A stretch of 64,000 bases of DNA from Erythrobacter sp. (GTDB lineage Bacteria > Pseudomonadota > Alphaproteobacteria > Sphingomonadales > Sphingomonadaceae): contig JAACTC010000006.1 in the NCBI GenBank assembly GCA_009993635.1, positions 62,001-126,000 of the forward strand, given 5' to 3'. The notes beneath the pieces were generated by a model. It was not told the origin of the DNA. It worked only from the letters and a program-made list of their open reading frames with translations, and searched no databases. Of the stretch, positions 34,855-43,292 are shown piece after piece. Made by a program: the position numbers and the translations under genes. Numbering within the stretch: position 1 is the first letter of the stretch; every line of letters starts with the position of its first letter.

Positions 34855-35019
34855 CGGGTCTATCCTGTTCTTCGCCGATGGTCATGCCAACCACCGCCAC
34901 CGGGGTGGCACGATCGCCATCCCCCCTCGCTCTTGCAAAAACGGCGGAACCGCGCGTTGTTTCCCGCCAATCGCACCCCGCGGGTGTCAATTGCCGGTGC
35001 GTTCCCTAAATGACTCGGA

Positions 35020-36339
35020 ATGGCCGACCTTTTCGGAAACGATGAACCGCAGTCTCCCCCGCCCGACGAACCGCGCGAGGATGCGCCGCTGGCCGACCGC
35101 CTGCGCCCGCGAACGCTCGAAGAAGTCGTCGGGCAGGAACACCTGACCGGGCCTGAGGGCAGCATCGGGCGGATGGTCGCCGCAGGCCGGCTTTCCAGCA
35201 TGATCCTGTGGGGGCCGCCGGGCACGGGCAAGACCACGATCGCGCGTCTGCTCGCAGATAGTGTCGGCATGAGGTATGCTGCGGTTAGCGCGGTGTTCAG
35301 CGGCGTCGCCGACCTCAAGAAGGCCTTCGCCGAGGCGGAGACCGCCGCCAAGGCCGGGCAGAAGACGCTGCTGTTCGTGGACGAAATCCACCGCTTCAAT
35401 CGCGCGCAGCAGGACGGCTTCCTGCCCTTCGTCGAACGCGGCACGGTGACCCTGGTCGGCGCGACGACCGAGAACCCCAGCTTCGCCCTCAACGCCGCGC
35501 TGCTCAGCCGCGCGCAGGTGCTGATCCTCGAGAGGCTGGGGCACGAGGCACTAGGCGAGCTGCTGACCCGCGCCGAAGAGCTGGAACGCCCCCTCCCCCT
35601 GACCGAAGACGCACGCGCCGCGCTGATCGCCAGTGCCGACGGCGATGGGCGCTTCCTGCTCAACCAGGCGGAGACGCTGTACAATGCGGGGCTCGACAAG
35701 CCGCTCGACCCGGCCGCACTCGGCAGCTTCCTGCAACGCCGCGTTGCGGTGTACGACAAGGATCGCGACGGGCACTACAACCTGATCTCTGCGCTGCACA
35801 AGGCCGTGCGCGGGAGCGATCCCGATGCCGCGCTCTATTACCTCGCACGGATGCTGACCGCGGGCGAGGAACCGCGCTATCTCGCACGGCGGCTGGTGCG
35901 CATGGCGGTGGAGGATATCGGCCTCGCCGATCCGGCCGCGCTGACCCAGTGCATTGCGGCGCGCGATGCGTACGAATTTCTCGGCAGTCCGGAGGGCGAG
36001 CTCGCGCTGGTGCAGGCATGCCTCTACCTCGCGACCGCACCCAAATCGAACGCCGCCTATGCTGCGCAGAAGGCCGCTTGGCGTAGCGCGAAGGAGACCG
36101 GCAGCCTCACCCCGCCCAAGAATATCCTCAACGCCCCGACCAAGCTGATGAAGAGCATCGGCTATGGCGAGGGCTATTCCTACGACCATTCCGCCGAGGA
36201 TGCGTTCTCGGGCGACAATTACTGGCCGGACGAGATGGAACCGCAGAGCTTCTACGCACCCACCGGCCGCGGCTTCGAGAAGAGGTTGGCCGAACGGATG
36301 GAGTTCTGGAATGCGCGGCGTAAGCGTAATGCAGAGTGA
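35020..36339 (+). CDS. rarA: Replication-associated recombination protein RarA (MgsA)
   Basis: AAA+ ATPase that acts at stalled forks. Walker A WGPPGTGKTT and Walker B LLFVDEIHRFN are intact, followed by the arginine-finger region LLSRAQVLILE and the C-terminal tetramerisation part ending in GFEKRLAERMEFWN. 439 aa is normal. The leader has no strong ribosome site. Divergent from the membrane paralogues. Confidence 0.94.
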   Translation: MADLFGNDEPQSPPPDEPREDAPLADRLRPRTLEEVVGQEHLTGPEGSIGRMVAAGRLSSMILWGPPGTGKTTIARLLADSVGMRYAAVSAVFSGVADLKKAFAEAETAAKAGQKTLLFVDEIHRFNRAQQDGFLPFVERGTVTLVGATTENPSFALNAALLSRAQVLILERLGHEALGELLTRAEELERPLPLTEDARAALIASADGDGRFLLNQAETLYNAGLDKPLDPAALGSFLQRRVAVYDKDRDGHYNLISALHKAVRGSDPDAALYYLARMLTAGEEPRYLARRLVRMAVEDIGLADPAALTQCIAARDAYEFLGSPEGELALVQACLYLATAPKSNAAYAAQKAAWRSAKETGSLTPPKNILNAPTKLMKSIGYGEGYSYDHSAEDAFSGDNYWPDEMEPQSFYAPTGRGFEKRLAERMEFWNARRKRNAE

Positions 36340-36390
36340 GTCCCCGCGCGGACTGGGACCTCCCCCGGCCATGCGCAAGCCCGAAACAGA

Positions 36391-36408
36391 TCCCAGCTTT
36401 CGCTGGGA
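36391..36408. repeat. REP-like hairpin, short copy
   Basis: TCCCAGC-TTTC-GCTGGGA, a 7-bp palindrome with the same core as the repeat at 29644-29671. It lies between rarA and the DUF429 gene and ends 9 bp before the TTG start of the latter, so it could partly mask the translation start. Confidence 0.7.
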
Positions 36409-36417
36409 CTCTTCAGT

Positions 36418-37299
36418 TTGAACCGCTTCTCCCACTTCCTCGCAATCGACTGGTCGGGCGCGAAAGGCGAACGGCACAAGGGTATCGCCCTGGCTCTGGC
36501 GGACCTCGGCAAGGGCCCGCCCCGGCTGCTCCAGCGCGCAAAAGCTTGGAGCCGGAAAGATGTGCTCGCCTTCCTGCGCGACGATCTGCCGCGCGGCACG
36601 CTGGTCGGCATGGATCTGGGCATCTCGCTGCCCTTCGCCGATTGCGGTGCGTACTTTCCCGGCTGGGAGAGCTCGCCATCCGATGCGAAGACGCTGTGGG
36701 CGCTGATCGACGATCTGTGCGCCAACGATCCGCACCTGGAGGCCGGCGGCGTGCTGCGCCATCGCGAACTGGCCCGCTATTTCAGGCATGGAGGCGGGGT
36801 CGAGGGCGATCGCTTCCACGCGCCCCATGCCGCCAGCCGCGAGGGGCGTTTTCGCGTCGCTGAACAGGCGCAGCGCATGATGGGCTGCCGCCCGGTGTCG
36901 AATTTCAACCTCGTCGGCGCGGCGCAGGTCGGCAAGTCCAGCCTCACCGGGATGCGGCTGCTGCACCGGCTGGAGGGCGCGCTGCCGGTGTGGCCAGTGG
37001 ACGATCTGCCGCGCACCGGCTCCGTCCTGGTGGAAATCTACACCGCGCTCGCCTCGCTTCAGGCACTGCCCGCGCATCGCGGACGAAAAGTGAGGGATTA
37101 CCCCCTGCTGGACGAGGCGCTGGCTGCGCTAGGCTCTGCGCCAACGGGCAAGGTCGGCCCGATCGACGATCATCGCGCCGATGCGCTGCTCACCGCCGCT
37201 TGGCTGCGACAGGTGGGCGAAGATTCTGGGCTGTGGAATCCGCGTGGACTGACCATGGAAATCGCACGGACGGAGGGCTGGACCTTCGGGGCGCGGTAG
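36418..37299 (+). CDS. DUF429-like protein
   Basis: 293-aa cytoplasmic protein that opens HFLAIDWSGAKGERHKGIALA, an RNase-H-like first strand with Asp (DWSGA) typical of DUF429, and later has GVDLG-like VGMDLGISLPFAD and a closing DDHRADALLTAAWLR, where D-D-A spacing fits the same fold. No proven function. The start is TTG at 36418, directly behind a REP hairpin; there is no good ribosome site. Confidence 0.65.
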   Translation: MNRFSHFLAIDWSGAKGERHKGIALALADLGKGPPRLLQRAKAWSRKDVLAFLRDDLPRGTLVGMDLGISLPFADCGAYFPGWESSPSDAKTLWALIDDLCANDPHLEAGGVLRHRELARYFRHGGGVEGDRFHAPHAASREGRFRVAEQAQRMMGCRPVSNFNLVGAAQVGKSSLTGMRLLHRLEGALPVWPVDDLPRTGSVLVEIYTALASLQALPAHRGRKVRDYPLLDEALAALGSAPTGKVGPIDDHRADALLTAAWLRQVGEDSGLWNPRGLTMEIARTEGWTFGAR

Positions 37300-37302
37300 G
37301 TC

Positions 37303-37626
37303 TCAGGCGAACAGCGCAGGGTCGGTCTGCAGCCGCTCCAGTACGTCGAGGTTGCGCTTCTGCACCATGCCCGGGATGAGCGCCGCGTCGATCAACCACC
37401 ACAGGCCCAGGATGGCCCACGCCGCACCCGCGGTCACCACACCCAGCAGGCAAAGCGCAAGCTGGCCAAAACCGCTCGCCATGTGGCCCAGATAGAAGCG
37501 GTGCACCCCGAAACCGCCGAGGAACAGCCACAGGATATAGGCCGCAGCGGTCGATTTCTTCTGCGCGTCGTACTGCAACTGGGTACGGAGATTCTGGTCC
37601 ACGTCGTTTTCCTCGATTACTCGCAT
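37303..37626 (-). CDS. TM2 domain membrane protein
   Basis: 107-aa membrane protein. The stretch STAAAYILWLFLGGFGVHRFYLG, one predicted helix ending in the HRFYLG motif, followed by a second hydrophobic pair is the TM2 domain (about residues 25-85). The start is taken at 37626 because residues upstream are unlike the family. Function unknown. It converges with the DUF429 gene, with 3 bp between the stops. Confidence 0.8.
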   Translation of the reverse strand: MRVIEENDVDQNLRTQLQYDAQKKSTAAAYILWLFLGGFGVHRFYLGHMASGFGQLALCLLGVVTAGAAWAILGLWWLIDAALIPGMVQKRNLDVLERLQTDPALFA

Positions 37627-37744
37627 TCTTCTACCACGAATGGCCTCGAACGCCAAAGAGAACCGGGCAAAACGGCGCGATCGGGAAACGTGACGGGGCT
37701 GGACGCGCGCGCCGTTTTATCGCAAGGCGCGCTCCAGCAAGGAG

Positions 37745-37820
37745 GCCGGTTTAGCTCAGCTGGTAGAGCAGCGGTTTTGTAAACCGAAGGTCGCGGGTTC
37801 GATTCCTGCAACCGGCACCA
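37745..37820 (+). tRNA. tRNA-Thr (anticodon UGU)
   Basis: 76-nt cloverleaf with encoded CCA. Acceptor GCCGGTT/AACCGGC, D arm GCTC/GAGC, anticodon loop TTTGTAA giving TGT, T stem GCGGG/CCTGC with one G-T. The anticodon stem reads GCGGT/ACCGA, so the outer 27-43 pair is G-A, a mismatch; the other four pairs are fine. Confidence 0.94.
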
Positions 37821-37873
37821 TTTCTGGCAAGGCACCGCGCAGCGCGCCCCCACCTGCTAACAAGCTGACCACC

Positions 37874-39307
37874 TCAAAACGGCGCGGCGATGATCGTCAG
37901 CAGATTGTCGACGAAGCGGCGTCCGATCGGTCGATTGGTCGCCGCTTCGCGGTCAATCTCAATCGCGTTCTCCAGCCAGCTTTGCTGCCGGTCGCGCAGC
38001 TGCGCAGCAAGCTGCGCGGACTCGAGCAGGATGTTGTTCTCGAAATTCAGATCGAGACTGCGGCGATCCATATTGGAAGAGCCGATCAGCGCCAGCGCAT
38101 CGTCGACCACCATCGTCTTGGCGTGCAGCAGTCCGGCGCGATATTCGAAGATGCGCACGCCCGCCCCTGCCAGCATGGGATAATAGGCCCGGCTGATCGC
38201 CCCCACGATTCGGTCGTCGTTGCGCTGCGGAAAGACGATCCGCACCGCGACGCCGCGGCGGGCGGCGGCGAGGATCGCGTCGATCAACGCCGGATCGGGT
38301 GCGAAGTAGGGGGTCGTGATCGTGACCCGATCCTGCGCTGCGGCGAGCACGGCGACGAACATGTCGGTCATCGTGCCACGCGGCGAGAGTGGCCCGATGC
38401 CGCAGGCGATGGCGGTGATCCCCTCGGGCGACGGCTCCGGCGGCGGTCCGCTCAACGCGGCGCGCATGTCTTCGCCGGTTTCCTGCATCCATGCGGCAGC
38501 GAAGATGATGTCCGTCTGGCGCGCCACCGGCCCTTCGAAGCGGACTAGGATATCGACCCACGGCGCAAATTTGCGTTTGACGAGAAACGCCGGATCGGCG
38601 CAATTCTGGCTCCCGCAAAAGGCGATCCGGCCGTCGATGACGGCGATCTTGCGGTGATTGCGCAGATCGGTGCGATGCCCAACCAGGAAGCCCATCCCCC
38701 ACGGCGCGGTTAGCAGGCTGCACATGTGGGCCCCGGCATCGCGCATCGCGGTCCACTGGGCCGAATGGATCATGCCCCGCGATCCGATCGCGTCGGCAGC
38801 GATCCGGCAGGTCACCCCGCGGCGCGCCGCGCGGCACACCGCGTCGACCACCCCGGTGCCATTGCGGTCGCCGAGCCAGATGTAGAAGGAAAGGTGCACC
38901 GTGTGCTGCGCAGCGTCGATATCGGCCACCAGCATGGCGATCGCGGCATCGGAATCCGGCGCAAGGCTTGCGGTGTTGCCCGTGGAGGTCGGCCAATGAG
39001 CCGATGCCTCGAAGGTGCGGAAAGCGTTGCCGCTCAGGCCTCCGGGTTCGGCGTGCCGTTCGGGCAAAGGTGCGAAGGGCAGCAACGCGTCATAGGCGCG
39101 AAGGCCACGCTCGCGAAAACCATCCGAAATCCAGGTCTCGCCGAACAGCAGATACAGGATCACGCCGAATACCGGCAGCGCGATCAGCAGCAGCACCCAC
39201 GCCGCCCGCGCATCGGAATCGCGCCCCTCCAGCAACACCGCGCGGACGATCACGGCGAGATGGATCGCCACGATCACTGTCCACATGGCCGTGTGCCAAT
39301 CGATCAA
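37874..39307 (-). CDS. cls: Cardiolipin synthase
   Basis: Membrane phospholipase-D-type enzyme making cardiolipin from phosphatidylglycerol. Two N-terminal membrane helices (about residues 8-28 and 36-57) precede two HKD motifs: NHRKIAVIDG near residue 220 and LHAKTMVVDD near 400, each followed by GSxN. A TTG start at 39307 with TGAGG upstream gives 477 aa, the family norm; ATG at 39286 would cut into the first helix. Coded 30 bp after queF. Confidence 0.9.
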   Translation of the reverse strand: MIDWHTAMWTVIVAIHLAVIVRAVLLEGRDSDARAAWVLLLIALPVFGVILYLLFGETWISDGFRERGLRAYDALLPFAPLPERHAEPGGLSGNAFRTFEASAHWPTSTGNTASLAPDSDAAIAMLVADIDAAQHTVHLSFYIWLGDRNGTGVVDAVCRAARRGVTCRIAADAIGSRGMIHSAQWTAMRDAGAHMCSLLTAPWGMGFLVGHRTDLRNHRKIAVIDGRIAFCGSQNCADPAFLVKRKFAPWVDILVRFEGPVARQTDIIFAAAWMQETGEDMRAALSGPPPEPSPEGITAIACGIGPLSPRGTMTDMFVAVLAAAQDRVTITTPYFAPDPALIDAILAAARRGVAVRIVFPQRNDDRIVGAISRAYYPMLAGAGVRIFEYRAGLLHAKTMVVDDALALIGSSNMDRRSLDLNFENNILLESAQLAAQLRDRQQSWLENAIEIDREAATNRPIGRRFVDNLLTIIAAPF

Positions 39308-39336
39308 GACACTAGCCTCAGCCGCTCTGCCGCCGC

Positions 39337-39807
39337 TCAGCCGCGGCCGCGGTAGTTCTGGACGCCCTGTTCGGGCACCCACAGCCCTTCGGGGGCGGCG
39401 CCGCTTTGCCAGAACACGTCGATCGGGATGCCGCCACGCGGATACCAGTAACCGCCGATGCGCAGCCATCGCGGGCTCATCTCGTCGAACAGGCGCTGGC
39501 CGATGCCGACCGTCACATCCTCGTGGAAACCGCAATGGTTGCGGAAAGAACCGAGGAACAGCTTCAGGCTCTTGGATTCCACGATGGTCTCGCCCGGCGC
39601 GTAATCGATCACCAGATGCGCGAAATCGGGTTGGCCGGTGACCGGGCACAGCGAGGTGAATTCGGGCGCCGAAAAGCGCACGGTGTAGAGTGTGCCGCTG
39701 CGCGGATTTGGCACGTAGTCCAGCTCGGCTTCTTCGGGCGAAGCGGGCAGCGCGGAATTCTGGCCGAGGTGCCGCGGTGTGCCCGCGTTTTGGGGTGTGT
39801 CGCTCAT
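39337..39807 (-). CDS. queF: NADPH-dependent 7-cyano-7-deazaguanine reductase
   Basis: Reduces preQ0 to preQ1 in queuosine synthesis; short (unimodular, YkvM-type) form of 156 aa. The catalytic cysteine lies in [12 protein letters not shown], the family motif ESKSLKLF is present, and CGFHEDVTV carries the substrate-binding His/Glu. No preQ1 riboswitch was seen upstream. It shares a transcript with cls. Confidence 0.94.
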   Translation of the reverse strand: MSDTPQNAGTPRHLGQNSALPASPEEAELDYVPNPRSGTLYTVRFSAPEFTSLCPVTGQPDFAHLVIDYAPGETIVESKSLKLFLGSFRNHCGFHEDVTVGIGQRLFDEMSPRWLRIGGYWYPRGGIPIDVFWQSGAAPEGLWVPEQGVQNYRGRG

Positions 39808-39945
39808 GCCGCGTCTGTGCCCTCATCGCAGGCGGTACACAAGCGAGCCTTTGCGCAGACGCGATTCACCGCCTATTCAGAGCTTTCCTGCCCGATGCGC
39901 TGTCGGGACATCGCGCCCTACCCCAATTCCAAATAAGTCGAACAG

Positions 39946-41172
39946 ATGCGACCGCTCCTCTTTACCTGCCTGCTGGTCTTTTGTGCAGCCTCCGCCTCCG
40001 CGCAGTCGGGCACCACGTTCCAGTTGCCGCCCGATTCCGATTCAACCGCGCGCCCGCAGGCGCAGGGGCCGATCGATGTGGAAGGCGAGAATCGCAGTGC
40101 GCCGATCGTGATCGGTTCGCCCACTCCCACCGCCACGCCGCGCGCGACCCCCACCGTGCAACCGAGCCCGCGCGCGACGCCAGCGGCAACCGCCACACCC
40201 ACGCCGCGCGCGACGAGGCCTGCCGCCGAAGGTCGGCCGCTTCCGACGAGCGAACGCACGGTCGAAACCCGCGAGGTGCTGCAAGAGCCTGCACGGCAGA
40301 ACCGGACAGCCGCCTCCACGCCCGATCCCGCCGCCGATACCGTCGACGCACCGGGCGAGATCGCGCCGGAGGCTGAAGGCGCGAACACCGCTGCCCCATC
40401 CACTGCGGTTCCGGTAGAGGACGTTGCGCCAGCGCCGACAATTGCCCCTAACCCCGAACCGGCGCCTGCCACCCGCGAACTGCCCGAATGGGCCTGGCTG
40501 GCCGGACTGGCCGCCGCGCTGGTTGCGCTGCTGGCGGTCGGCTTTGCGATCCGCAAACGCATGAGGGCAGGCAAGGGCGAGGTTGGCGTTGCCATGTCGC
40601 CCGCTCCGCAACCGGAGGCCGATGACAAGGCACCGGGCACGGCTGCCCCTGCCGCCTCGACTGCAGCCCCCTCTGCCGCCACGCCGACCCCGCAAATGGC
40701 GGCGCTGGAGGTGGAGGCGCAGGCCCTTACGCTCAGCCGCAGCGTGATGAACGCCTCGGTCTCGTACCGGCTCACGCTGGTCAACCGCGGCCGGAATGCG
40801 ATTTCGGACATTCGGCTGAATGGCGAGCTGACCACGGCACACGGCAGCGTACCGACTGAACAGCTGTTGGCAGACCCGGCGCACAGCTTCCCCGAACTTC
40901 ACGCGCTGGACCGGCTCGAACCGGGCGAGCGCGCGACCCTTCGCGGCGAAGTGCGCCTGCCGCTGCGTGAGGTTCGCGCGCTGCGCCAGGGCAATGTCCC
41001 GATTTTCGTGCCGTTGCTCAGGATGACGGCGCGCGCCAACGAGGTGGAGCCACGCGCCTACACCTACGTGATCGGAACGCAGTCCGCGCAGCAGAACGAA
41101 CGTGCCTCTCCGTTCCGGCTGGACGAGCCGCCGCGCAGCTATACCCCACTGACCACGCGCCCGATCGGGTGA
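39946..41172 (+). CDS. Membrane-anchored Pro/Thr/Ala-rich protein
   Basis: 408-aa protein not recognised. Signal peptide (MRPLLFTCLLVFCAASASA, cut near residue 19), then a low-complexity Pro/Thr/Ala region with repeated TPRAT units (about 55-180), one membrane helix (about 182-202) followed by basic KRMRAGK, a second Pro/Ala linker and a C-terminal domain (about 252-375). The latter holds ASVSYRLTLVNRGRNAISDIRL, which looks like an Ig-like (DUF11/CARDB-type) strand pattern. By the positive-inside rule the C-terminal domain would be cytoplasmic, which is unusual for such a fold. Confidence 0.6.
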   Translation: MRPLLFTCLLVFCAASASAQSGTTFQLPPDSDSTARPQAQGPIDVEGENRSAPIVIGSPTPTATPRATPTVQPSPRATPAATATPTPRATRPAAEGRPLPTSERTVETREVLQEPARQNRTAASTPDPAADTVDAPGEIAPEAEGANTAAPSTAVPVEDVAPAPTIAPNPEPAPATRELPEWAWLAGLAAALVALLAVGFAIRKRMRAGKGEVGVAMSPAPQPEADDKAPGTAAPAASTAAPSAATPTPQMAALEVEAQALTLSRSVMNASVSYRLTLVNRGRNAISDIRLNGELTTAHGSVPTEQLLADPAHSFPELHALDRLEPGERATLRGEVRLPLREVRALRQGNVPIFVPLLRMTARANEVEPRAYTYVIGTQSAQQNERASPFRLDEPPRSYTPLTTRPIG

Positions 41173-41226
41173 GCCCACGCGGATCGCTCGACAAGTGACC
41201 GCCTTCCCGGCTATCCGCTGCGGTCG

Positions 41227-42075
41227 ATGGATATGCTCGTAACGACGGACTGGCTGGCCAGCGAACTGGCGGCCCCCGATCTCGCCGTGCTCGATGCCTC
41301 GCTGCACCTTCCGTCGGCCGAGCGCGATGCGCGGGCCGAATTCGAACACACGCATATTCCCGGCGCGCGGTTTCTCGACCTTGCAGGGCTGCACGATCCG
41401 GCATCGCCTCTGCCCGGCAAGGTGCCGGACGGTGATCGCGTCGCGCGCTGGCTGGGCGAGCGCGGGATTGGCCCGCAGACGCGGATGGTGCTGTGCGACG
41501 ATTCCCAGCTGCGCTCTGCATGCAGGGCCTGGCTGCTGCTCGACCTTGCAGGCCTCGGCAATATTGCGGTGCTCGACGGCGGGCTCGCCAAATGGAAGGC
41601 CGAGGGGCGTGCACTGGAAAGCGGCCCAGCCCAAGCCGCCCCTGTCGATCGCCCGCCGACCAGCGTGCGTGTGACCGACATTCGCGACAAGGCGGCGATG
41701 CTCGCCAACCTTGGTACCGGCGCCGAACAGGTCGTGGACGCGCGCGACGCGGATCGCTTTACCGGTGCAATCGAAGACACCGTCCATGGCCTTCCCGGCG
41801 GACATATCCCCGGCGCGCGTCACCTGTTTTTCCGCGATCTGCTGCGAGAGGACGGCACGTTTCGCGACGAAGAGGAACTGCGCACCCTGTTCGCCAGGGC
41901 AGGCCTCGATCCCGACCAGCCGATCATTGCAACCTGCGGCAGCGGTGTCACCGCCTCGGTCGTGCTGTTCGCCGCCCGCCTGCTGGGCGCGCAGCACAGC
42001 GCGCTCTACGATGGCAGCTGGAGCGAATGGGGCGCAGACCCCGAAACGCCGAAAGAAACCGGAGAAGCCCGCTGA
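41227..42075 (+). CDS. sseA: 3-mercaptopyruvate/thiosulfate sulfurtransferase
   Basis: Two-domain rhodanese of 282 aa. The inactive N-terminal domain has HIPGARFLDLAGLHD; the C-terminal domain has HIPGARHLFF and the active loop CGSGVTA with nucleophile C237. That loop is typical of mercaptopyruvate sulfurtransferases (thiosulfate enzymes have CRKGVT). A second ATG at 41233 is possible. The stop overlaps the likely start of metC. Confidence 0.88.
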   Translation: MDMLVTTDWLASELAAPDLAVLDASLHLPSAERDARAEFEHTHIPGARFLDLAGLHDPASPLPGKVPDGDRVARWLGERGIGPQTRMVLCDDSQLRSACRAWLLLDLAGLGNIAVLDGGLAKWKAEGRALESGPAQAAPVDRPPTSVRVTDIRDKAAMLANLGTGAEQVVDARDADRFTGAIEDTVHGLPGGHIPGARHLFFRDLLREDGTFRDEEELRTLFARAGLDPDQPIIATCGSGVTASVVLFAARLLGAQHSALYDGSWSEWGADPETPKETGEAR

Positions 42076-43292
42076 GCAAGATCGACAAATCGGACGACGC
42101 ATCGCTTGGCCCGCAGACGCGCACGGTGCTCGCCGGGCGGCGACGGGAATGGACCGGAAAGTTGGTCAATCCGCCCATCTGGCGTGGCAGCACGCATCTT
42201 TACGAGAGTGAAGCCGAACGTCTCGAATGCCTCAAATACAACGAGGATGGCAGGTTTCACTACGGACGCCGCGGGTCGCCGACCCAGTGGGCGCTGGCAG
42301 AGGCGCTGACCGGGCTGGAGCCGGGCGCGCACGGCACCATGCTCTACCCCAGCGGCACCGCCGCGCTCGCCGGGGCGATGATGAGTGTGCTGGAACCGGG
42401 CGACGTGCTGCTGGTGCAGGACAATGTCTACGAGCCGACCCGGGCCATCGCATCGGGCCTGCTCACGCGGTGGGGCGTGGAAGCCCGCTTCTTCGATCCC
42501 GAAGATCACGATGGCTACGCCGCGCTGTTCGATGATCGGGTTAAGGCGGTGATGCTCGAAGTACCCGGCAGCCTGACGATGGAAGTTTGCGATGTGCCGC
42601 GCCTCGCCGAAATCGCGCACGATCACGACGCGGTGGTTCTGGTCGACAATACATGGGCGACCGGGATCGGCTTTCCCGCGCTGGAACGCGGGTGCGACAT
42701 AACCGTCACCAGCCTGACCAAGCATGCAAGCGGCCACTCCGATGTGATGATGGGCGCGGCTGCGGCTGGCGAGAAGCTCTATGCGCGCCTGCGCCACACC
42801 GCACAGAGCCTTGGCCAGTGCGTTTCACCCGACGACGCGGCGCTCGTCGCACGCGGGTTGCGCACGATGCCGCTGCGGTTGCAGCAGACCACGCGAAGCG
42901 CGCTGACCATCGCGAGGTGGCTGCAAACCCGCCCGGAAGTTGCGCATGTGCTGTGTCCGATGCTGGAAGGTGCGCCGGGACACGAATTCTGGGCGCGCGA
43001 CTTCACCGGCGCGTGCGGCCTGTTCAGCTTCGTATTGGCCGGGCATACGGACGCGCAGCGCGCGGCGTTCGTCGACGCGCTCGAGCTGTTCGGGATCGGC
43101 TATAGCTGGGGCGGGTTCGAAAGCCTGGCCCTGCCCTTCGATCCGCCGCGTATTCGCAGTGCCAGCGCATGGCCCCGTGCGGGCTGGCGCGAGGAAGACC
43201 GGCTCGGCGTGCGCCTCGCCATCGGGCTGGAAGATGCGGATGACCTGATCGCGGACCTTGACCGCGCGTTCGCCGCGATCAAGCATAGGTAA
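42072..43292 (+). CDS. metC: Cystathionine beta-lyase, apparent CTG start
   Basis: PLP enzyme of the Cys/Met metabolism family, splitting cystathionine to homocysteine. PLP-binding K217 lies in SLTKHASGHSDVMMG; YGRRGSPTQWALAEAL and LVDNTWATG are further family motifs. No ATG, GTG or TTG fits the expected N-terminus. A CTG at 42072 overlaps the sseA stop (CTGA) and has GGAGAA at 42061-42066, 5 bp away, giving 406 aa. The next usual codon is GTG at 42126 (388 aa), which would cut into the conserved AGRRREWTG segment. I favour CTG. Confidence 0.85.
   Translation: MSKIDKSDDASLGPQTRTVLAGRRREWTGKLVNPPIWRGSTHLYESEAERLECLKYNEDGRFHYGRRGSPTQWALAEALTGLEPGAHGTMLYPSGTAALAGAMMSVLEPGDVLLVQDNVYEPTRAIASGLLTRWGVEARFFDPEDHDGYAALFDDRVKAVMLEVPGSLTMEVCDVPRLAEIAHDHDAVVLVDNTWATGIGFPALERGCDITVTSLTKHASGHSDVMMGAAAAGEKLYARLRHTAQSLGQCVSPDDAALVARGLRTMPLRLQQTTRSALTIARWLQTRPEVAHVLCPMLEGAPGHEFWARDFTGACGLFSFVLAGHTDAQRAAFVDALELFGIGYSWGGFESLALPFDPPRIRSASAWPRAGWREEDRLGVRLAIGLEDADDLIADLDRAFAAIKHR

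Noticed and set aside
39808..39945. preQ1 riboswitch before queF
   Set aside because: No C-rich aptamer core or matching pseudoknot found in the leader.
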